From contig LNKV01000027.1 in NCBI GenBank assembly GCA_001465935.1, positions 620,001-684,000 of the forward strand: a stretch of 64,000 nt of DNA, written 5' to 3'. Source of the DNA: Clarireedia homoeocarpa. Taxonomy: Eukaryota; Ascomycota; Leotiomycetes; Helotiales; Rutstroemiaceae. The first letter of the stretch is position 1. The number at the start of each line of letters is the position of its first letter. The translations under genes and the position numbers were made by a program. The notes beneath the pieces were generated by a model. That model worked only from the letters and a program-made list of their open reading frames with translations. It searched no databases and was not told the origin of the DNA. Of this stretch, positions 58,129 to 64,000 are shown one piece after another.

Positions 58129-58578
58129 AGCTTCGTCGTGTCAAGATGGTAATAACCTCACAATTGGAATTCATGGATTGTGGGGTTCTGATCGATGGCC
58201 GATAAAAATTGAATGACTAAGCTAGTTCTAGAGCTCACGGTAAAAAAGAAAATGATGGCCCGATCCATGCTAAATATTTATCTTCATTAGTCTACTAGTC
58301 ATTCATTTTTGCCTCACTTCTAATAGTCTCCTCAACAGATTGTGTCTTTTGGCGGATAGCAATTCCCGAGAATTCTTAAAGAAAACTTACAGTCTATTCG
58401 TGGCTGTATGAAGCATGTTTCACAGTTCGTAGGAGATCTAGAAATATTCTCTTTCTGCTCAAGAATCAACTGATATATCTCTAGGTTTTGCTTTGCATTA
58501 TAGACCGGCACAACGGTGAACTTCGAGAATCGTCTATACCGAGAACATAATACTTCGTCCCCCTCCTCCTGGCAGGGC
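58129..58578. promoter_or_regulatory. Bidirectional promoter region, srp68 / PPR gene
   Basis: 450 bp between divergent starts; holds both promoters and leaders. The frame of the PPR protein is open for 63 nt upstream of the chosen ATG but lacks another ATG. Confidence 0.4.
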
Positions 58579-61500
58579 ATGCTTGAGCGCACGGCAGGAT
58601 GTCTTGAAACAGGCAGTCTACGGCGCCTTCTACCAGGACCTAAACATTCTCTTAAAAGTCGACGCTACCTTCATAACGGCTTCTGGTCTCATAGTACTGT
58701 TGACCTTGAACTCTCTCCACTATGGCAGATTATATTAAGAGCGGCAGAGACTATGGAAAAACCTCAAGACAAGTCTCCCAGTCAGATCACGTCACCTGCA
58801 AATGCTAGTGTTCTACTAGGTTTTCTCTACCCCGCAGGCACGATCAGATTTCTACGAAGATATTCCAATTGGGGCACAGATAAGAAAGACGGAAAGCAGC
58901 TGAGGATTGGCGTGGGAAAGCTAAGCCGTCGATTGTACTCGTCGTCAGCTAAAGAGCCCTCGTTAGCTCTAGTCGCCACGGGTATCGATTCCAGTGAGAC
59001 CGCCCTTGTTAAGGAGGATGGCTTACCAAAAAGGGAGACATTGACTATTAAAAGTGTACTTGGGGTGACGAAAATGTCTGAATATGAAGAGGTTTGGCGG
59101 AGATATGAGCTCCTGGAGCATGATTCTCCTGTAGAAAGAGGAATAAGGCTTAAAGTTTTGGATTATTTGGCGACTTCGGATCGAATAGTGGATGCTGAGA
59201 GGGTCACCGCATTATTTGAACGAAGCGGGGAACTACGAGAGCAGCCGAAATACTATGAGCGCGTTATTCGGGCGCATTTAAGATTACAGAACCTCACAAG
59301 AGCCACTGAACTCTATCAGAGAATCCTTAAGAATTTAAAGACCCCCGCTGGCTCGTCCGACATTATTTTATATCTCCTGACCCATGAAAGATGGTCGGAA
59401 GCCTTTGAAATCTGGAAAGACGTTAAGTCATATCGCTACGATGCCATGAAAGCATTAAAGTCCAGCGGTGGTCTTTCTGAGAAAGCTATGCTCTTAGCAG
59501 CATTTGTCAACAAACTTGCGAGGTCAGCCCCAAAGTCTAAAGAGTCTTCTGATATAATAAGTGCATGGAGAGAATTCGCTGGAGCAGTGGTCGGGTCAAT
59601 CGTAGTCAGCAAGAAGCACTTTGATGCTGAGAGATTTTGGAATCTTCTCAGATACCTTAGGCAATGGCGTCTTGAATCCGAGGAAGTGTTCTCACACGTA
59701 ATCGAAATGCTACTCTCGCAGAGCCAGCCGAGACTCGCTGCTAGAGTTTATAGGAAAGCTCGACAAAACAAGGAAATCCGCCTACCACGAGCCATGTTAG
59801 ATTCCATATTGAAAATTCATTTCGATGGTCATGATCTCATTGGCATTCAAGAAGTTTTTGCGGATTACTTACGCTTCAACTGGACTCCAAGCCGAATGTC
59901 CTACAAGCTCTGTATGACAGAATTTGCACGTCATGGAGATGCTGAAACTGTTCATGCTGTGTTTGAGCAGTATTCCCAACGATTTATGTGGAAAAACAAT
60001 CCAGGAGTATCTGCCGATGACATAGCCCCACTCCTTAACGTACATGCAAAACGAGGTGAAATCGAAAAGGTGGTTGAGGTATTTGAGAGCATTGAAACAA
60101 AGTACGAACTGAAACCAACCATTCTGTGCTACAATATTCTCATCAACGCGTACGCGAAAGTTCATGACTTTGACAAAGCTTTCCAAAGCTTCGACACCGT
60201 GTTGGCAAGTGTACCCAAACTCAAGCCCGACGACTATACTTTCGGAACTGTCATGGGAATTTGCTCTTCTATTGGTGATTTGGAAAACGCCGTCCAAGTT
60301 TACAAGATGTCAGAAGATTACGATATTGGGAAAAGTGGTGCTATGGTAAGCACACTTGTCACTGCATTTTTACAAGAGGCGCGCCTGGATGAAGCCGAAA
60401 ACATTTGTGAGGAGGCTCTGAAAATGTCGCTAAAGGGTTCAAACACACGTATGTGGAATTCTTTGCTTGCTGCTTGGGCCATGCGGTACGATCTCGCCAA
60501 CGTCAATCGGATCCTGCAACGAATGTCTGATGCAGAAGTGGAATATGACGGTTATACCTATGCTGCTCTTATGCAAGCACTTGCCATTGTTGGTCAACCT
60601 CATCGGGCATACGAGATATTGCGAGATGTGATGCCTCAAGCCGGTGTGCCTATCACTAGTTTCCATTACGCGATTGTCATGGGTGGTCTTCTAGCCTATA
60701 ATTACTATGATCAAGTACCGAAAGTCGAAGAAATGATGCTTGCTTCAAGATTGAACAAAAATGCGAGTACCAACTTTTTGGCCCTGAGAGCTATTGCTCA
60801 CGATCGAAAACTTTTCGTCCAAGGCTCGGAAGGTGAAAAATTTGAAAGGGCCCTGGAGCTGTTCGAAGATCTTGTCCAATCAACGGATCCTCGTGAAATG
60901 GTTGAGACTGCTAGGAAAGGCATAGACTTTGCACCACTCGATACTGCATATAATTCTACCTTATACCGATATATGATATTTGTTTTCGCTACATGTGGCA
61001 AATTCGACTCGGCGAATGAGCTCTATGAGCGCCTCGAAAAGACTCTACCGAAGAGCCGATCAGAGTCGAGCCGTGGGAGCGTCATGCATGCCTTGATGGT
61101 TTTGAGGCTTCGAGAAGAGGACTATGATGCGGTTCAAAAGATTTGGAATGATGTTGTAAGCAGTACTTTGAAGAGGGCTGTGATTGGTCTACCAAAGTCT
61201 GTGCCAGTCTCTTCCGATAATGTAAAACATCCAGATACCAAAAGAAAGATTCCAGTAAGCTGGGAACTCGCTTTAGCTCGTCCTCTAGGGACCTACATGC
61301 AAGCTCTTACACAGCAAAGGAAAATGCAAACGTTGATACGGACGGTCGGAGAAGTCGAAAACATGGGCTTTCGGCTCACCCACACGAATTGGAACTATTA
61401 CATCCAACATCTCGTCAAAGGTCGCCGTTTCAGAACCGCGTTCAGAGTATGCGAAGAGGTACTTATGCCACATTGGCAAGGCTGGGCACGCATTCGAGCC

Positions 61501-61755
61501 GAAAATCCGGTGAAAAATCGACTTCCCTTGGAACTTAGACGAGAGGGGAAACTTGAAACTTCGATACGACCGAATATTCAGACGTTTCTAGCGCTCATGG
61601 GTTGTTATCTAAAGATCCAGGCCGTGGCGGTGGAGTCGAGGGCTTCGAGACAGATTCTGGATGATTTGGAACATGATTGTCCGAGGACATTGCATGCGCT
61701 TAGGACGATGATTAGGTCGAATGACGATTTGGAACGGAAGTATTTGGGGTCTTAG
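58579..61755 (+). CDS. cya5: Pentatricopeptide repeat protein, Cya5/Pet309-like, mitochondrial
   Basis: 1058 aa from the ATG at 58579, no intron. The N-terminus (MLERTAGCLETGSLRRLL) is followed by an Arg/Lys/Ser-rich region typical of mitochondrial import; a conserved fungal block GFLYPAGTIRFLRR is near residue 80. About 15-20 helical PPR-type repeats run from about 175 to 950, the clearest being PTILCYNILINAYAKVHDFD, KPDDYTFGTVMGICSSIGDL, VEYDGYTYAALMQALAIVGQ and TAYNSTLYRYMIFVFATCGK. PPR proteins bind specific organellar RNAs. Neurospora cya-5 and yeast Pet309 are needed for expression of cox1 mRNA, and the N-terminal block favours that orthology, which remains an inference. Confidence 0.88.
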   Translation: MLERTAGCLETGSLRRLLPGPKHSLKSRRYLHNGFWSHSTVDLELSPLWQIILRAAETMEKPQDKSPSQITSPANASVLLGFLYPAGTIRFLRRYSNWGTDKKDGKQLRIGVGKLSRRLYSSSAKEPSLALVATGIDSSETALVKEDGLPKRETLTIKSVLGVTKMSEYEEVWRRYELLEHDSPVERGIRLKVLDYLATSDRIVDAERVTALFERSGELREQPKYYERVIRAHLRLQNLTRATELYQRILKNLKTPAGSSDIILYLLTHERWSEAFEIWKDVKSYRYDAMKALKSSGGLSEKAMLLAAFVNKLARSAPKSKESSDIISAWREFAGAVVGSIVVSKKHFDAERFWNLLRYLRQWRLESEEVFSHVIEMLLSQSQPRLAARVYRKARQNKEIRLPRAMLDSILKIHFDGHDLIGIQEVFADYLRFNWTPSRMSYKLCMTEFARHGDAETVHAVFEQYSQRFMWKNNPGVSADDIAPLLNVHAKRGEIEKVVEVFESIETKYELKPTILCYNILINAYAKVHDFDKAFQSFDTVLASVPKLKPDDYTFGTVMGICSSIGDLENAVQVYKMSEDYDIGKSGAMVSTLVTAFLQEARLDEAENICEEALKMSLKGSNTRMWNSLLAAWAMRYDLANVNRILQRMSDAEVEYDGYTYAALMQALAIVGQPHRAYEILRDVMPQAGVPITSFHYAIVMGGLLAYNYYDQVPKVEEMMLASRLNKNASTNFLALRAIAHDRKLFVQGSEGEKFERALELFEDLVQSTDPREMVETARKGIDFAPLDTAYNSTLYRYMIFVFATCGKFDSANELYERLEKTLPKSRSESSRGSVMHALMVLRLREEDYDAVQKIWNDVVSSTLKRAVIGLPKSVPVSSDNVKHPDTKRKIPVSWELALARPLGTYMQALTQQRKMQTLIRTVGEVENMGFRLTHTNWNYYIQHLVKGRRFRTAFRVCEEVLMPHWQGWARIRAENPVKNRLPLELRREGKLETSIRPNIQTFLALMGCYLKIQAVAVESRASRQILDDLEHDCPRTLHALRTMIRSNDDLERKYLGS

Positions 61756-62473
61756 AAGGGGGTCGGGGATTATGAATAGGTGGTGGGCTGGAGATGGTGG
61801 TGGTGATGGGGGACTTGTATATCAATGTACAACACACAGTAGAATATTGATAGAGCGGTTCAAGATATATTTAGTGGCAAACTCAACTTGGCACCTGAGT
61901 ATAGATATTAGACATGGATATTTTTTGAAGTCCGACAGATATGTAGTCGTACCTTTGCCCCTCTATTTGTCCGACTTTTCCCCAGCTTATGTGTATAATC
62001 GTTAGCCCCCAGATGCATTTTATCATGATCAAAAGACCAGTGCGGCGGTTTCATTAAGCACAGCAGCAAAACTGACCTCCCTCTGTCCCCGTGGCTATTA
62101 TTATCTCAACCAAAGACGGCTTTACATCATGCAGCAAAACAAAGCATTCTGGTATAATAATAATGTCTTCATAGTTATGCACAAGTGTGGTATATAGCAG
62201 GCATATAGCTCTGCTGCACTGTTTATATTTATGAGCCAGCCAACCAGCCATCTTAATTCTCAAAGAGCTACTATCCTGTCGTGCCTGCGTGTTACTGCTG
62301 TACTACGAACCCTCCTCCTTCTTCTTCCTCTCCCTACAAAAAATACCCCTCCATCCTCGCCTAACCAAGTCCACTATCATACATTATTTCCCCACCAAAA
62401 TTCTTTTCCCACAACTACAATATTGTCAGCTTATTATTTTTTAATAAGCAAATACTCCTCAACAATAAGACCA
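61756..62473. other. Non-coding stretch, PPR 3' flank to tRNA
   Basis: 0.7 kb. Short frames without motifs; a pyrimidine-rich patch at 62310-62360. Nothing else recognised. Confidence 0.5.
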
Positions 62474-62560
62474 GGTCGCTTAGCTCAGTTGGTTAGAGCG
62501 TGGTGCTAATATCATATTATGATAACGCCAAGGTCGCGAGTTCGACCCTCGTAGTGACCA
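62474..62560 (+). tRNA. tRNA-Ile (anticodon AAU) with 13-nt intron
   Basis: Acceptor stem GGTCGCT (62474-62480) pairs with AGTGACC (62553-62559, one G-U), with A as discriminator. The A box lies in TAGCTCAGTTGG and the B box in GAGTTCGACCC. The anticodon stem TGGTG/CGCCA closes a loop CTAATAA with anticodon AAT once the 13-nt intron (62512-62524) after position 37 is removed. The intron is the canonical position for eukaryotic tRNA introns. A T6 run at 62566-62571 is a good RNA polymerase III terminator. Confidence 0.93.
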
Positions 62561-62565
62561 TTCGA

Positions 62566-62571
62566 TTTTTT
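62566..62571 (+). terminator. RNA polymerase III terminator of the tRNA-Ile gene
   Basis: Six consecutive T, starting 6 nt after the tRNA 3' end; a second longer T run follows at 62576-62583. Confidence 0.85.
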
Positions 62572-63340
62572 GCTGTTTTTTTCCATGGGGGAAAAGGTAT
62601 CGGAAGATATTTTTCGTGCGATGTATGTATATATATATATGTGTGTGAATACGTAGATAGAAAGGGTAGTTTAGTTTGATTGCTGCAGAAGCGAAGGGGG
62701 AAATATAAATAAAACATCTTTTGTCTCTCTGTGTAAAGAGAACAAACAGCAAGGAGCAAATCATCGGAAACTAATAAACAAGAAACAATTAAGTTTAAAA
62801 AGAAACATCCATTCTCTCCCCTTAATCAATGTAACTAACAATCATACAGTAGTTATTCTACTTTTCTTTTCCTCCTCCCTTCCCTTCTTTTCCTCCTCCC
62901 TTCCCTTCTCTTCCAGCTCTATCTATACTATACTTGCTCTCCGACCTTACAACCAAACAAACAAACCTACACCGATAATTGATCGTTGAACCAGCTAGCT
63001 ATTTGTTCGCTTGAGGTTCTGAAGCTAGTCAGTCGCCTCCACTCCATGCTGGATAATGTGATATAGAGGGAGAGTAAGTAGAATAAGCTTGTTTGTATAC
63101 TTGAGGGGAGTTGTGCGAATGTACATACGGTACAGGATGAGATTCTCAGAGATAGAAATAGGGGTTCCGGGTTTGGGTTGGTTGGCTGGCTGGCGGGTGG
63201 TGGGTGGTGGGAGCGCGCTGGAGGGGTGTACTGTGGATGTGATTGATGGTTTGGGGGTTGGAGGGTTGGATGGGGTGGGCTTTTGGATGGGGTGTTTGTT
63301 TGGGTTTCAACTTTTTTTTTTGGGGGGGGGGGGGGGGGGG

Positions 63341-63382
63341 NNNNNNNNNNNNNNNNNNNNNNNNNNNNNNNNNNNNNNNNNN
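63341..63382. other. Assembly gap (42 N)
   Basis: Unresolved bases between a run of about 18 G (63322-63340) and an AGGAT array, so the gap sits exactly in low-complexity sequence. Its true length is unknown. Confidence 0.98.
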
Positions 63383-63461
63383 AGGATAGGATAGGATAGG
63401 ATAGGATAGGATAGGATAGGATAGGATAGGATAGGATAGGATAGGATAGGATAGGATAGGA
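63383..63461. repeat. AGGAT pentanucleotide microsatellite
   Basis: About 16 copies of AGGAT, continuing as four TTGGA-type units to about 63482. The left end is lost in the assembly gap. Confidence 0.95.
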
Positions 63462-63831
63462 TTGGATTGGATTGGATTGGATAAGGTGGTGAAAAGTTAT
63501 ATGCTAGCTTGGAGCTGGATGGAGGAATGAGGAGGTAGCTGGTTACTATATTCTATTCTATTCTATTCTATTCCTCAAATAAATTGAATTGAGTTGAATT
63601 GCGTGTTTCGGTAAAGGCTCTTGTCGGTTGATATAGTTTCTGATCTCACTTTTTCATCGGTATATATTTCCCAAGGGTGTTGAGTCTTTTGTCACCCGCT
63701 CATTCTATATCATCATTTGGTATTACTTTCCTTTGATGAAACCCGCACCGGTTGTGGAGAACTCGCGTGGTTTTTTGCGTGTTGATCCATTTGTAAGATT
63801 GTTGTCATTAATAGCATATCCCCATCCCCTC

Positions 63832-64000
63832 TTAACACTGGCGTCTATCTTCCACTTCTCCGCCCGTCTTATCATCTTCCCGTTTCCTCTTCAACCCCCC
63901 AACCCTCCCATCGCCCCCAACCTCAGACTCGAAATCCCCCTGTCCGCCATCCCGCTCAACGCAAACCCCGCCGCCGTCCCCGCATCACTCACATACTCCA
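63832..64000 (-). CDS. Possible 3' end of a minus-strand gene, unidentified
   Basis: A minus-strand frame ending at TAA 63832-63834 encodes a Gly/Asp/Glu-rich tail with LKRKREDD followed by a polar end. An in-frame TGA near 63988 falls inside a GTGAGT sequence that could be a splice donor, so this piece would be either a last exon or not coding at all. The G/C-rich third positions resemble coding DNA of the neighbours. The family is not recognisable. Confidence 0.25.

Larger units (their letters stand above)
62572..63831. other. Non-coding, repeat-rich right end
   Basis: AT-rich DNA with TATG/TA repeats (62624-62642), TCTTTTCCTCCTCCCTTCCCT direct repeats (62865-62910), a G run, the assembly gap (63341-63382), AGGAT and ATTCT microsatellites. 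No coding region seen. Confidence 0.55.

Noticed and set aside
58516..58578. N-terminal extension of the PPR protein
   Set aside because: The extra 21 codons begin with GTG and have no ATG; the first ATG at 58579 gives the N-terminus expected for this mitochondrial family.
62480..62764. Minus-strand frames overlapping the tRNA
   Set aside because: They run through the tRNA gene and flanking repeats and show no protein family features.

Overview
The window is nuclear DNA of a filamentous ascomycete, most likely a leotiomycete (Helotiales/Sclerotiniaceae type). The reasons are gene density of about one gene per 3 kb, mostly short introns (47-150 nt) with GTANGT-like donors and CTAAC/CTGAC branch sites, clear fungal orthologues (Ctk3, Hat1, Nmd2/Upf2, Vma9, Gvp36, NAD(P)H nitrate reductase, Cya5-like PPR protein), and a small lineage-specific set of BTB and 2EXR proteins. 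The family assignment is inference; no rRNA or other decisive marker is present. There is one assembly gap (63341-63382).

Layout. 1-140: 5' end of an unidentified minus-strand gene. 0.7-1.4 kb: PEBP-family protein. 3.3-5.8 kb: divergent pair ctk3 (-) / P5C reductase (+). 6.7-10.3 kb: divergent pair hat1 (-) / ZIP transporter of the ATX2/ZIP9 type (+). 10.3-13.2 kb: microsatellite-rich non-coding DNA. 13.2-15.6 kb: Cdc4-like F-box/WD40 protein. 16.7-18.2 kb: pyruvate dehydrogenase E1 alpha. 19-20.3 kb: an unrecognised protein with four internal hydrophobic repeats. 21.1-24.6 kb: two BTB-domain paralogues in tandem. 24.6-29.2 kb: gene-poor DNA with a possible LTR relic and a 19-bp tandem array. 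29.2-30.2 kb: a probable SAP + 2EXR fusion. 30.8-32.2 kb: paraoxonase/arylesterase-like membrane protein. 32.9-36.9 kb: Upf2. 38.6-41.7 kb: isochorismatase-like hydrolase, Arv1, and the 77-residue V-ATPase subunit Vma9, which is split into four small exons. 42.0-43.0 kb: beta-hydroxyacid dehydrogenase. 43.5-44.0 kb: decayed pogo/Fot1-like transposase fragment. 44.5-46.8 kb: mitochondrial N-acetylglutamate synthase. 48.2-49.5 kb: Gvp36-type BAR protein. 49.5-52.9 kb: non-coding DNA with possible gene remnants. 53.0-55.7 kb: nitrate reductase. 56.1-61.8 kb: divergent pair SRP68 (-) / Cya5-like PPR protein (+). 62.5 kb: intron-containing tRNA-Ile(AAU). The last 1.4 kb is microsatellite DNA, with perhaps the end of another gene.

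Most genes are unlinked housekeeping functions: transcription elongation, histone acetylation, mRNA surveillance, protein targeting, mitochondrial metabolism and expression, sterol and metal homeostasis, and nitrogen assimilation. Nitrate reductase has no nitrite reductase or nitrate transporter neighbour here. I see no secondary-metabolite cluster, CRISPR-like system or other coherent accessory system. The least explained items are the four-repeat protein at 18954-20291, the SAP-2EXR fusion, the BTB pair, and the short tandem arrays upstream of nitrate reductase.

Gene models were joined by hand from reading frames, splice consensus and family conservation. Total lengths are multiples of three in every spliced model, but no transcript evidence was available.
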